A DNA stretch of 64,000 bases from Chakrabartia godavariana (GTDB lineage Bacteria > Pseudomonadota > Alphaproteobacteria > Sphingomonadales > Sphingomonadaceae), in NCBI GenBank assembly GCA_005518185.1, contig RKSN01000003.1:620001-684000 (forward strand), written 5' to 3'. The translations under genes and the position numbers were made by a program. The number at the start of each line of letters is the position of its first letter. The first letter of the stretch is position 1. The notes beneath the pieces were generated by a model. It was given only the letters and a program-made list of their open reading frames with translations, had not been told where the DNA came from and searched no databases. This document shows, piece after piece, positions 54,080-62,679 of the stretch.

Positions 54080-55330
54080 TCATAAGCGGTCGCGCAGCGC
54101 GTACCAGAGAAGCCCGAGCGTCGCCAAGGGACGGCGCAGCCACTTTCCCCCCGGAAATGGCCGCTTCGGTAACGACGCCATGACGTCAAAGCGGGCTGCC
54201 GTCCCGGCGAGCGCCTCGGCGATCAGCTCTCCGGCCAGCGTGGTCACGAGCGCGCCATGCCCGGAAAAGCCATAGGCGTGAAACACGTTGCCGCGCCGCC
54301 CGAGGATCGGCAGCCGGTTGAGGCTGACCGACACCGCCCCGCCCCATCCATGGTCGATGGGCACCTTGGACAGCTGCGGGAAGACCTCCGCGATGTGCCG
54401 CCGCACAAAGGCGCCGATATCGGCGGGCGGCGTCTGCACATATTTCTCGCCCCCGCCGAACAGCAGCCGCTTGTCGGCGGACAGGCGGAAATAGTTGAGG
54501 ACAAAGCGGCTGTCGGCAACGGCGGCATTGCTCGGCAACAGCGCGTCCGCCTCGGGGAGCGGCGCGGTCGCGACGTTGTAGTTCATGATCGGGATCGTGA
54601 AGCGCCCAAGCGCAGGATCGAGATCGTCCATCCAGGCATCGGCGGCCAGCACCGCATGGGCCGCGCAGACGCTGCCCTGCCCGGACCGGACGGTCACGCG
54701 CGCGTCGTCGGCGATGGAGGTCACCCGGCTCTGTTCAAAGATGCGCACGCCCGCGGCTTCGGCGGCGGCGGCAAGACCCAGGACATAGTTGAGCGGATGG
54801 AAATGCCCGCCTTGAGGGTCATAGAGACCGCCATGATAGCCGTCGCTTTTAATGTGCGCGGCCAGCCCCGCCCGGTCGAGCAGCTGCGTGGGATAGCCGA
54901 AGCGGCTTTCGAGGAACGTCGCCTCCGCCGCCATGTCGGCAAGGTCGCCTGGCGCGCACGCTGCCTCCAGATGTCCGGGCGTCAGGTCACAGTCGATCGC
55001 GTGTCGCGCCACCCGGTCCCACACCCGGTCCCGCGCGCTCCAGACGATGTCGAAGATCGCCTTCGCGCGCGCGGCGCCGAACGCCGCCTCGATCTCGCGC
55101 ATCGACCAGCGCAGGCCGGGGATCAGCTGCCCGCCATTGCGCCCCGAAGCGCCGAAGCCGATGGTCTCGGCCTCCAGCAGGATGACCGACAGTCCCTGCT
55201 CCGCGCAGGCCAGCGCTGCGGCCACGCCGGTAAAGCCCCCGCCGATGACGACCACGTCGGCCTCCGCCGCTCCCAAAAGCGGTTGCGGATCGCGCCGCCT
55301 GTTGGCGGTTGCGGTGTAGTAATTGTTCAT
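54080..55330 (-). CDS. puuB: FAD-dependent amine oxidase, gamma-glutamylputrescine oxidase-like
   Basis: 416 residues from ATG 55330. The dinucleotide-binding ADVVVIGGGFTGVAAALACA is near the N-terminus, followed by GRNGGQLIPGLRWSM and the C-terminal FSGHGALVTTLAGELIAEA of the DAO/PuuB family. In the Puu pathway this enzyme oxidises gamma-glutamylputrescine to the aldehyde and H2O2. A D-amino acid or sarcosine-type substrate is the alternative. The promoter region upstream contains a REP-like inverted pair. Confidence 0.85.
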   Translation of the reverse strand: MNNYYTATANRRRDPQPLLGAAEADVVVIGGGFTGVAAALACAEQGLSVILLEAETIGFGASGRNGGQLIPGLRWSMREIEAAFGAARAKAIFDIVWSARDRVWDRVARHAIDCDLTPGHLEAACAPGDLADMAAEATFLESRFGYPTQLLDRAGLAAHIKSDGYHGGLYDPQGGHFHPLNYVLGLAAAAEAAGVRIFEQSRVTSIADDARVTVRSGQGSVCAAHAVLAADAWMDDLDPALGRFTIPIMNYNVATAPLPEADALLPSNAAVADSRFVLNYFRLSADKRLLFGGGEKYVQTPPADIGAFVRRHIAEVFPQLSKVPIDHGWGGAVSVSLNRLPILGRRGNVFHAYGFSGHGALVTTLAGELIAEALAGTAARFDVMASLPKRPFPGGKWLRRPLATLGLLWYALRDRL

Positions 55331-55346
55331 TGTGCCGCCCCTTTTT

Positions 55347-55412
55347 CCCGTTCGTCCCGAGCGACGTCGAGGGACGGGGGCGCGTGTCTCGACTGCGCTC
55401 GACACGAACGGG
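55347..55412. repeat. Inverted REP-like pair in the amine cluster
   Basis: 29-base arms at 55347-55375 (CCCGTTCGTCCCGAGCGACG...) and 55384-55412 (reverse complement CCCGTTCGTGTCGAGCGCAG...) are mostly complementary across 8 bases. A separate family from the others in this window; it separates the two leftward genes. Confidence 0.78.
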
Positions 55413-55429
55413 GAGGTAGGGTGACCAAA

Positions 55430-56779
55430 TCAGACGCGGAGCAGCAGGTGCTCGCGCTCCCAGGAACTGATCACCGACTGATAGTTGAACAGCTCGCATT
55501 CCTTGATCGCGTAGAAGATCTCGAAAAACTCCTCGCCCAGCAGCTGTTTCACCGGTTTGCAGTGGGAGAAGCGGTCAAGCGCGGCCTCGAGCGTGCGCGG
55601 CAGGGTACGCGCGCGGTTGTACGCGCTGCCGGTGATCGCCTTGGGCGGCACCATGCGGTCCACCATCCCGATATAGCCGCAGATCAGCGAGGCCGCGATG
55701 GCGAGATAGGGGTTGCTGTCGGCACCCGGCAGGCGGTTTTCGATGCGCCGGTTTTTGGAATCGGAAATCGGCACGCGCAGCCCGCATGAGCGGTTGTCGG
55801 TGCCCCATTGCACGTTGATCGGCGCGTCACTGTCCGGCCGCATCCGGCGGAAGCTGTTGACGTTGGGCGCGAACATCGGCGCGACCTGCGGCAGCAGCCG
55901 CGCGAGGCCTGCAATGTAGCTTCGGAACAGCGCACTGTCCTTGCCCGCCTGCGTGCTGAAGATGTTGCGCCCCGTTTCCATGTCGAGGACCGACTGGTGG
56001 ATGTGCATCGCGCTGCCTGGCTGGTTGCTCATCGGCTTGGCGAGGAAGGTCGCGTACACGCCGTGCTGGAGCGCGACCTGACGCGTCAGCCGCTTGAACA
56101 GCAGCACCTCGTCCGCCAGCCGCAGCGGATCGCCATGAAGGAAGTTCACCTCCAGCTGGGCGGCTCCCGATTCATGGATCATCGTGTCGATGTTGATCCC
56201 GGCTTTCTCGCACCAGTCATAGGTGTGCTCGATAAAGTCCTCAAACTCGGTCAGCGCCTCCAGCCCATAAGGCTGGCTCGCCGTTTCCGGGCGTCCCGAC
56301 CGGCCCGTCGGCGGGACGAGGGGAAAGTCCGGGTCGGTGTTCTGCGAGACGAGATAGAATTCGACTTCGGGGGCGATCACCGGCTTCCACCCGCGATCCT
56401 CAAAGAGCTTGAGCACGCGCTTCAGGATCATGCGCGGCGCAATGGCGACGGGCGCGCCATCCTTGGTGAAGGCATCGGCGATCACATAGGCGGTGGGCGT
56501 GGCAAAGCCGGGTGCCTCGCGGATCGTCTCCGGGTCGGGCACCATCATCTGGTCGGGGTCAAACTCCGGAATGATGTGCCCGATGTCTTCGGGATATTCG
56601 CCGTTGATCGTGACGCAGAAGATGCTGCCCGGGATGCGCAGCGTATTGTCCTTCACGCTCGACAGGAACTTGTTGGCGGGCAGCACCTTGCCGCGCTGCA
56701 CGCCATTCATGTCGGGGACGATGCACTCGACCTCGCTGACGCCATGTTCGGTAATCCAGGCCGCGAGGTTGGTCGCCAT
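55430..56779 (-). CDS. Glutamine-synthetase-like enzyme, gamma-glutamylpolyamine synthetase type (copy 2)
   Basis: 449 residues from ATG 56779. GS signatures: VPDMNGVQRGKVLPANKFL, PEVEFYLVSQNTD, ESGAAQLEVNFLHGDPL, GSAMHIHQSVLD and RIENRLPGADSNPYLAIAASL. It differs enough from copy 1 to be a distinct paralogue, not a recent duplicate. An AGGAGG lies 25 bases upstream; the intervening GTGCGCC/GGCGCAC inverted repeat may fold and bring it near the ATG. Alternative GTG 56803 would sit directly on the AGGAGG. Related copies act on putrescine, other amines or amino acids. Confidence 0.85.
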   Translation of the reverse strand: MATNLAAWITEHGVSEVECIVPDMNGVQRGKVLPANKFLSSVKDNTLRIPGSIFCVTINGEYPEDIGHIIPEFDPDQMMVPDPETIREAPGFATPTAYVIADAFTKDGAPVAIAPRMILKRVLKLFEDRGWKPVIAPEVEFYLVSQNTDPDFPLVPPTGRSGRPETASQPYGLEALTEFEDFIEHTYDWCEKAGINIDTMIHESGAAQLEVNFLHGDPLRLADEVLLFKRLTRQVALQHGVYATFLAKPMSNQPGSAMHIHQSVLDMETGRNIFSTQAGKDSALFRSYIAGLARLLPQVAPMFAPNVNSFRRMRPDSDAPINVQWGTDNRSCGLRVPISDSKNRRIENRLPGADSNPYLAIAASLICGYIGMVDRMVPPKAITGSAYNRARTLPRTLEAALDRFSHCKPVKQLLGEEFFEIFYAIKECELFNYQSVISSWEREHLLLRV

Positions 56780-56826
56780 GATGCTATTGTGCGCCGGGCG
56801 CACCCTCCTGTTTCATCTGCTGCCGG

Positions 56827-57534
56827 TCAGAAGGATTTGCTGACCGAGAATACGGCCGTCGCCTTGCCCAGCGGATTGCCGAACGTGTGGGCCGTGTCGA
56901 CATATTTCACGCCAAGGGTGAACCCGGCAAGCTCATAATCCGCGCCGATTGACCAGTCCTTCTTGTTGTCGGCAAAGGCGCCATCCTCGATCCCGAAAGA
57001 ACCGTTCAGCGTCAGGCCACTGTCGCCGACAGGATATTCCCCGGAAACAGCAACATAGACATTGTCCTGATTGCCGGTGTTGTTCTGGCTGGGGACATAG
57101 CCCAGGTTCAGCGCGACATTGCCCTTGCCGACATCGGTGCCGACCGAGGCGAGGGCTTCGACATAATTGAGGCCGGAGGCGCCGGGATAGAGATAATAAA
57201 TCGCGCCGACATCGAGATTGACCGGGCCGGCCTTGCCCGCCCAGCCGGCAGTCACATCGACTTCGATGTCGTCGCCGCCATTGTCGGCGATGTTGGACCC
57301 CCACAAGGTCAGATAGACGCCCGATTCATGGCTGATCGACAGTTCGGGCTGAAAGGCCGGGTCCTTGTCGCTGAGCGAGATGCCGCGGAAACGATAGTCC
57401 GACACCGCCGCCAGCGTGAATTCAATGTCGAGCGGCCCGGAGGTCTCGTCTTCCTGTGCGAAGGCGGGGGTCGCCACGGTCAGGGCGGGGGCGGCCAGCG
57501 AAGCCAGTGCAAGCATGCGGAGCGAATGGCGCAT
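56827..57534 (-). CDS. TorF-family putative porin
   Basis: 235 residues from ATG 57534, with AGAGGA eight bases upstream. Signal peptide (MRHSLRMLALASLAAPALTV, cleavage near AFAQ), then a beta-rich barrel with FTLAAVSDYRFRGISLSDKDPAFQPELS, the family signature, and terminal F (SVSKSF). TorF proteins are outer-membrane proteins of unknown substrate, frequent in sphingomonads and often near ammonium or amine genes. It sits 48 bases downstream of the second GS-like gene's start on the same strand. Confidence 0.85.
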   Translation of the reverse strand: MRHSLRMLALASLAAPALTVATPAFAQEDETSGPLDIEFTLAAVSDYRFRGISLSDKDPAFQPELSISHESGVYLTLWGSNIADNGGDDIEVDVTAGWAGKAGPVNLDVGAIYYLYPGASGLNYVEALASVGTDVGKGNVALNLGYVPSQNNTGNQDNVYVAVSGEYPVGDSGLTLNGSFGIEDGAFADNKKDWSIGADYELAGFTLGVKYVDTAHTFGNPLGKATAVFSVSKSF

Positions 57535-57754
57535 CGGTGTGTCCTCTTTCATCGTCATCTGGGCGTCATACTGCCAAGGAACGGCACAAAATCCATGCCT
57601 GCTGCGCGCAATTCCTGAAAGGTGTTGCAGATTTGTCAGCCTCGCGGGTCCACCGGCTGCCGACAGGCGGCGCCGCGCGCGGACGACAATGGCTTGCCGC
57701 CGTGCGCTTCTCGCGACATCATCGCGGGTGAAAGACAAGGATCAGGAGAGCGCC

Positions 57755-59815
57755 ATGCCCATCACCCATCGCCGGACGTGCCATATCTGCGAGGCCAATT
57801 GCGGGGTGATCGTGACAGCGGAGGGGCGCGACATCCTGTCGATCAAGGGCGATCCCGACAATGCGATGAGCCGGGGGCATGTCTGCCCCAAGGCGACGGC
57901 GATTGCCGATCTGCAGAATGATCCGGACCGTCTGCGTCGACCCATGAAGCGCGTGGGCGACGACTGGCAGGAGATCAGCTGGGATCAGGCCTTTGCCGAA
58001 ATTGGCGAGAAGACCCGCGCGATCATGGCCCGCGATCCGGCCTCGACTGCGCTCTATGTCGGCAACCCCAATGCGCACAGCTATGGCAATGTGCTGACCT
58101 CTGGCGACCTCAAAAAGGCGCTGCGCACGAAGAACGTCTTTTCGGCGAGCACGGTCGACCAGATGCCGCACCATGTTGCCAACATCCGTCTGTACGGACA
58201 TTCGGGCTTCTGGGCGGTGCCCGATATTGATCGCACGCAGACGATGATCATCTTGGGCGGCAATCCCATGGCGTCCAATGGCAGCGTCTGGACCGTCCCC
58301 GATTTCCGCAACCGGGTGAAGGATTTGCAGGCGCGCGGCGGGGAGCTGATCGTCATCGATCCGCGCCGCAGCGAGACGGCGAAGATCGCCGACCGCCATA
58401 TCTTCGTGCAGCCGGGGAGCGATGCCTTCCTGCTGATCGCCCTGCTAAAGACGATGCGGTCGAAGGGCCTGCCCGAGGCGGCTCCTTATGTCCGCAATCT
58501 AGACGCGCTCTGGGCCGCGCTGGAGCCGTTCGATGTCGCCACCTGTCTCAGGCGCGCGCAGGTCGATCTGGCCGATGTCGAGCATCTGACCGCGCGGATG
58601 CTGGCGGGCCCCGCCGCGCTCTACGGTCGTATCGGCGCCTCGACGCAGAGCTTCGGGACGCTGACCACCTGGCTGGTGGCCGTCGCCAATATCGTCGCGG
58701 GGCAGCTCGACCGCGAAGGCGGGCTGCTGTGCGGGGCACCGGTCGTCGATCTGCTCCATCTGTTCGGCCCCGGCAGCATCGGCAAGCATCACTCCCGCGT
58801 GTCGGGCCACCGCGAGGTGCTGGGCGAGTTTCCGTCCGCCGCCATGGCCGAAGAGATGGAGACGCCCGGCGAAGGGCAGATCAGGGCGCTGTTCGTGGTG
58901 GCGGGCAACCCCGTGCTCTCCACGCCCAATGGCGCGCGGCTGGACCGGGCGCTGGCGGGGCTCGACCTCATGGTTTCGGTGGACATGTATCTCAATGCGA
59001 CAAGCCGGCAGGCGCACTACATCCTGCCGCCCGCCGGGCCGCTGGAGAAGGATCATTACGGGCTGTTCCTCCTGCCCATCGCGATCCGCAGCTTCGCCAA
59101 ATATTCGCCGCCTCTGTTTGAAAAGGATGAGGAGACGCTGGCCGATTGGGAAATCCTGCGCGGTCTGGCGGCGGCGATCTCAGGCCATCAGGCCGACGCG
59201 CCGACCCCTCGTGAGATGCTCGACCAGATGATGCGCGCAGGTCCGTTTGGGGTCTCGCTCGAAGAGGTGGAGGCGCACCCGAGCGGGATGGACTTCGGCC
59301 CGCTCACCGCCGGCAAGTTGCCCGAGCGGCTGAAGACGCCGGACAAGACGATCGACATCGCGCCCGAGGAGTTTGTCGGGGATTTGGTTCGGCTGGCGGC
59401 GGAACCTGCCGCGCCCATGGGCACGCATCTGCGCCTGATCGGGCGGCGGCATGTGCGGTCCAACAACAGCTGGCTCCACAATAGCGCGCGGCTGGTGAAG
59501 GGGCCGGACCGCTGCACGCTGATGATCCACCCCGACGATGCCCGCGCGCGCAATCTCGGCGATGGCGGCATGGCGGAGGTCAGCTCGCGGACCGGATCGG
59601 TACAGCTGAAGGTTGAGGTCACCGATGACATGATGCCCGGCACCGTCTCCATACCGCATGGCTGGGGCCACAGCCTGCCCGGCATCCGCATGGCGGTCGC
59701 ACAGGCCCACGCAGGCGTCAGCCTCAACGACCTGACCGATGAGACGGCGATGGATCCGCTTTCGGGCAATGCGGCGCTGTCGGGGATTCCGGTCGAGGTG
59801 CGGGGGATCGCCTAA
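57755..59815 (+). CDS. Molybdopterin oxidoreductase of the DMSO-reductase family
   Basis: 686 residues from ATG 57755, with AGGAGAG five bases upstream. A 4Fe-4S site is formed by C9, C12, C16 (CHICEANC) and C44 (GHVCPK). Mo-bisMGD-binding regions follow (ASTVDQMPHHVANIRLYG, ILGGNPMASNGSVW, IDPRRSETAKIADRHIFVQPG) and a C-terminal molydopterin dinucleotide-binding domain (HLRLIGRRHVRSNNSWLHNS, IPHGWGH). There is no Tat signal, so it is cytoplasmic. No electron-transfer subunit or cofactor gene is nearby; substrate unknown. Confidence 0.9.
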   Translation: MPITHRRTCHICEANCGVIVTAEGRDILSIKGDPDNAMSRGHVCPKATAIADLQNDPDRLRRPMKRVGDDWQEISWDQAFAEIGEKTRAIMARDPASTALYVGNPNAHSYGNVLTSGDLKKALRTKNVFSASTVDQMPHHVANIRLYGHSGFWAVPDIDRTQTMIILGGNPMASNGSVWTVPDFRNRVKDLQARGGELIVIDPRRSETAKIADRHIFVQPGSDAFLLIALLKTMRSKGLPEAAPYVRNLDALWAALEPFDVATCLRRAQVDLADVEHLTARMLAGPAALYGRIGASTQSFGTLTTWLVAVANIVAGQLDREGGLLCGAPVVDLLHLFGPGSIGKHHSRVSGHREVLGEFPSAAMAEEMETPGEGQIRALFVVAGNPVLSTPNGARLDRALAGLDLMVSVDMYLNATSRQAHYILPPAGPLEKDHYGLFLLPIAIRSFAKYSPPLFEKDEETLADWEILRGLAAAISGHQADAPTPREMLDQMMRAGPFGVSLEEVEAHPSGMDFGPLTAGKLPERLKTPDKTIDIAPEEFVGDLVRLAAEPAAPMGTHLRLIGRRHVRSNNSWLHNSARLVKGPDRCTLMIHPDDARARNLGDGGMAEVSSRTGSVQLKVEVTDDMMPGTVSIPHGWGHSLPGIRMAVAQAHAGVSLNDLTDETAMDPLSGNAALSGIPVEVRGIA

Positions 59816-59824
59816 CGCCTAAGC

Positions 59825-59980
59825 GTCATGTCCGCGAAAGCGGGAATCCCCGATTTTCTTCGCGGCCTTCTTTCCTTCGCGCTCTTCGCGTGAAACAACC
59901 CGTGCCGGGTTCACGCGAAGGCCGCGAAGTAGGAAAGAGCGCAAAGGGGTGTCTGTGATCCCGTTTTTGCGGGAATGACA
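59825..59980. repeat. Nested inverted repeats (composite REP-like element)
   Basis: Outer arms around GTCATGTCCGCGAAAGCGGG (59825 on) and CCCGTTTTTGCGGGAATGAC (reverse orientation, to 59980) enclose a second pair, TTCGCGGCCTTC.../...GAAGGCCGCGAAG, with TTCACGCGAA at the centre (59911-59920). It fills most of the 183-base gap between two convergent genes. Confidence 0.7.
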
Positions 59981-59998
59981 TTTCGGGTGGATGCTGGA

Positions 59999-60679
59999 CT
60001 ATGGCGAGAGGGAGCCCCGGAGTATCGCCTCCGCCGCCTCCGCTGCCCGACGCGCGGCGCGGGCGAGGTTGGCGGAGAAATCTCCGGCACTCTCACCATT
60101 GGCCTCATCAGTGGTCGCCTTGATCGCCATCCAGGGCAGGCCGAGCCGTTCGGCGGCCTGGGCCACCGCTGCCGTTTCCATGTCGACGAGCGTGGCACCC
60201 AGTTGCGCGGCCATATTGCGGGCATGGTCGGGGCATTCGATGAAGGCGTCGCCCGTCGCAATGCGGGCGCGGGGCAGGTCACAATGCGGCACGTCCATCG
60301 CGCGGAAGGGTGTCGTGTCGGCGGGGCCAATGGGCCAGCTGCCCCCGCGATAATGGGCAAAGCCTTCGGGGCGGCGCGCGCCATAATCATTCTGCACGGC
60401 TTCGTGGAGGAAGAAACATTCGCCCGGCTGGTCGCCGATCTTGCCGGCGGTGCCGATCACCATCAGCAGCTGTGCGTCATAGTGATGCGTAAGCAGCGTC
60501 GCGGCGGTCGCGGCATTGACCTTGCCGACGCCCGAACAGGCCGCCACCACCGTGCGACGCCCGAGCGACACATGGCGTACGTCAAAGTCGGCATGCGTCG
60601 AATGATGCGTCGTCGCGTCCGGCGCAAAGGCGTCGGCTTCTTCCTGAACACCGGTGATGAGGACGATGCGGTCAATCAT
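59999..60679 (-). CDS. Purine-nucleoside phosphorylase/MTAN-fold nucleosidase
   Basis: 226 residues of the PNP_UDP_1 fold: ITGVQEEADAF at the start, VVAACSGVGKVNAATAATLL, MVIGTAGKIGD and the C-terminal LVDMETAAVAQAAERLGLPWMAIKATTDEAN, where the Glu of DMETAA contacts ribose. The family includes 5'-methylthioadenosine/S-adenosylhomocysteine nucleosidase and related hydrolases; the exact nucleoside is uncertain. It lies downstream of a ribosomal-protein terminator and converges on the molybdoenzyme. Confidence 0.85.
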   Translation of the reverse strand: MIDRIVLITGVQEEADAFAPDATTHHSTHADFDVRHVSLGRRTVVAACSGVGKVNAATAATLLTHHYDAQLLMVIGTAGKIGDQPGECFFLHEAVQNDYGARRPEGFAHYRGGSWPIGPADTTPFRAMDVPHCDLPRARIATGDAFIECPDHARNMAAQLGATLVDMETAAVAQAAERLGLPWMAIKATTDEANGESAGDFSANLARAARRAAEAAEAILRGSLSP

Positions 60680-60703
60680 GGCTTCGTCCTATCCGCCTTG
60701 AGG

Positions 60704-60738
60704 ACAAAGAAAAAGGGCGGCCCGTTGCCGGACCGCCC
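60704..60738 (-). terminator. Intrinsic terminator of rplL
   Basis: Read leftwards, GGGCGGTCCG GCAA CGGGCCGCCC is followed by TTTTTCTTT. It lies 25 bases after rplL and ends the ribosomal group before the nucleosidase gene. Confidence 0.9.
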
Positions 60739-60762
60739 CTGATCTTGCGTCGTTCGCGAAGC

Positions 60763-61137
60763 TTACTTGACTTCGACCTGGGCGCCGGCACCAACGAGCT
60801 GGGCTTGGACCTTGGAAGCTTCGTCCTTGCTGACGCCTTCCTTGATCGCCTTCGGAGCCGACTCGACGAGAGCCTTGGCTTCCGTCAGGCCGAGACCGGT
60901 GATGGCGCGGACTTCCTTGATGACAGCGATCTTGTTGCCGCCGTCGCCGACGAGGATGACGTCGAATTCGGTCTTTTCTTCAGCAGCCGGAGCAGCAGCG
61001 CCAGCAGCCGGAGCAGCGACAGCAACTGCAGCAGCAGCCGAAACGCCCCACTTTTCTTCGAGCAGCTTCGAAAGCTCAGCAGCTTCGAGGACGGTCAGAG
61101 CCGAAAGGTCTTCAACGATCTTGTTCAAATCAGCCAT
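60763..61137 (-). CDS. rplL: 50S ribosomal protein L7/L12
   Basis: 124 residues: N-terminal dimerisation helix ([29 protein letters not shown] split by usual domain limits), an Ala-rich hinge with [18 protein letters not shown], and the C-terminal factor-binding domain ([26 protein letters not shown]). Four copies form the stalk on L10. It is followed by an intrinsic terminator rather than rpoB. Confidence 0.98.
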   Translation of the reverse strand: MADLNKIVEDLSALTVLEAAELSKLLEEKWGVSAAAAVAVAAPAAGAAAPAAEEKTEFDVILVGDGGNKIAVIKEVRAITGLGLTEAKALVESAPKAIKEGVSKDEASKVQAQLVGAGAQVEVK

Positions 61138-61194
61138 TTTAAGTCTCCAATTCGCGGGACATCTGCCCGCATGAGTTTCAGTCGAGTGTCAAAA

Positions 61195-61710
61195 TCAGGC
61201 AGCGTCCTTGGCGGCATAAGCCCCAAATACGCGTGCGAGCTGTCCTGCCGGTGCCTGGACGATCTGGACGACCTTGGTCGCGGGTGCCTGTACAAGGCCC
61301 ACGAGCTTGGCGCGCAGTTCATCAAGCGACGGCAGCGATGCCAGAGCCTTGACGCCATCTGCGTCCAGGACTTGCGACCCCATCGATCCGCCGACGATTT
61401 CGAGCTTGTCGTTCGTCTTGGCGAATTCGACGACGATCTTTGCTGCCGCGACCGGATCGATCGAGGTGGCAAGGGCCGTCGGGCCGGTCAGCAGATCGCT
61501 GATGCCGGCATAGTCGGTGTCCTGGGAAGCAAGCTTGGCGAGTCGGTTCTTGGCGACCTTGTAGCTGGCACCGGCCTCACGCATCTTCGTACGCAGCGCC
61601 GTCGACTGTGCGACGGTGAGCCCGAGGTTACGGGTGACAACAACCACCCCGACCTCGTTGAAGACGCTCTTGAGTTCGGCGACAGCATCGGCCTTTTGAG
61701 CACGATCCAT
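61195..61710 (-). CDS. rplJ: 50S ribosomal protein L10
   Basis: 171 residues from ATG 61710, with GGAG eight bases upstream; the ATG at 61728 lacks one. rRNA-binding domain ([20 protein letters not shown]) and the C-terminal helix that carries L7/L12 dimers are present. With L7/L12 it represses its own message by binding a leader, for which the 266-base gap upstream is the candidate. Followed by rplL after 57 bases. Confidence 0.97.
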   Translation of the reverse strand: MDRAQKADAVAELKSVFNEVGVVVVTRNLGLTVAQSTALRTKMREAGASYKVAKNRLAKLASQDTDYAGISDLLTGPTALATSIDPVAAAKIVVEFAKTNDKLEIVGGSMGSQVLDADGVKALASLPSLDELRAKLVGLVQAPATKVVQIVQAPAGQLARVFGAYAAKDAA

Positions 61711-61976
61711 GCCATTCTCCTTCAACATTCGGCTTGCGGCCCATCCGCAAACCGTTCGGTCAACCGGTCGGGCACGGGGCCTTTCCGGTCAGCCAATTGT
61801 CCGTGGGGAATGGCAGTCTCTCTGGAATGGGAGACCGTAAATTTCCATGTCCCCGTCTAGGCAGGCAATTAAGAGAGGCCAAAGCGCCGCTCACCTGCTG
61901 TCTCGGACGGTGAACCGGCCCGAAGACCGGTTCGTCTGTCAGGGCAGACCGAAGCCTGCCCTCACAAATTCTAAAA
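61711..61976 (-). promoter_or_regulatory. Candidate L10(L12)4 leader and two UUCG-capped hairpins
   Basis: The 266 bases between rplA and rplJ begin, in transcript order, with two hairpins capped by UUCG: 8 bp at 61942-61961 and 9 bp at 61912-61933. Neither has a T tract, so they are more likely processing or stability elements than full terminators. Farther on, GCAGG...CCTGC pairing and a GGTGAG internal segment could form the kink-turn-bearing L10 site, but I did not verify the fold. Confidence 0.5.
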
Positions 61977-62675
61977 TCAGGCGTTGCCGAGTTCGGCGAC
62001 GTCGAGACGGATGCCCGGGCCCATCGAAGAGCTGATCGCAGCCTTCTTCAGGTACTTGCCCTTGGCGCCCGACGGCTTGGCACGCACGATCGCGGAGACG
62101 AGCGCGTCGAAGTTTTCGCGCAGGTCTTCGGCCGAGAACGAGGCCTTGCCGATGCCGGAGTGGATGATGCCGGCCTTTTCGACGCGGTATTCAACCTGGC
62201 CACCCTTGGCGTCCTTGACGGCCTGGCCGACGTTCGGCGTCACGGTGCCGAGCTTCGGGTTCGGCATCATGCCCTTCGGACCCAGGATCTTGGCGACGCG
62301 GCCGACGAGGCCCATCATGTCCGGGGTCGCGATGCAGCGGTCGAAATCGATGTTGCCGTTGGTGATCTGTTCGATCAGGTCGTCGGCACCCACCACGTCT
62401 GCGCCGGCTGCGCGGGCTTCCTCAGCCTTGGCATCCTTGGCGAACACGGCGACGCGAACGGTCTTGCCGGTGCCCTTGGGCAGCGACACGACGCCGCGGA
62501 CCATCTGGTCGGCGTGACGCGGGTCGACGCCGAGGTTCAGCGCGACTTCGATTGTCTCGTCAAACTTGGCGGTGGCGTGTTCCTTGATCAGCGCGATGGC
62601 TTCGGTGACGCCATACAGCTTTTCACGATCAATCGCGGTGGCCAGCTTCTTGGCCTTCTTGCTCTGGAATGACAT
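61977..62675 (-). CDS. rplA: 50S ribosomal protein L1
   Basis: 232 residues, expected length. [23 protein letters not shown] and the L1 signature [21 protein letters not shown] are present. It forms the L1 stalk that guides tRNA from the E site and represses rplK-rplA translation. Only 4 bases separate it from rplK. Confidence 0.98.
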   Translation of the reverse strand: MSFQSKKAKKLATAIDREKLYGVTEAIALIKEHATAKFDETIEVALNLGVDPRHADQMVRGVVSLPKGTGKTVRVAVFAKDAKAEEARAAGADVVGADDLIEQITNGNIDFDRCIATPDMMGLVGRVAKILGPKGMMPNPKLGTVTPNVGQAVKDAKGGQVEYRVEKAGIIHSGIGKASFSAEDLRENFDALVSAIVRAKPSGAKGKYLKKAAISSSMGPGIRLDVAELGNA

Positions 62676-62679
62676 GGGT

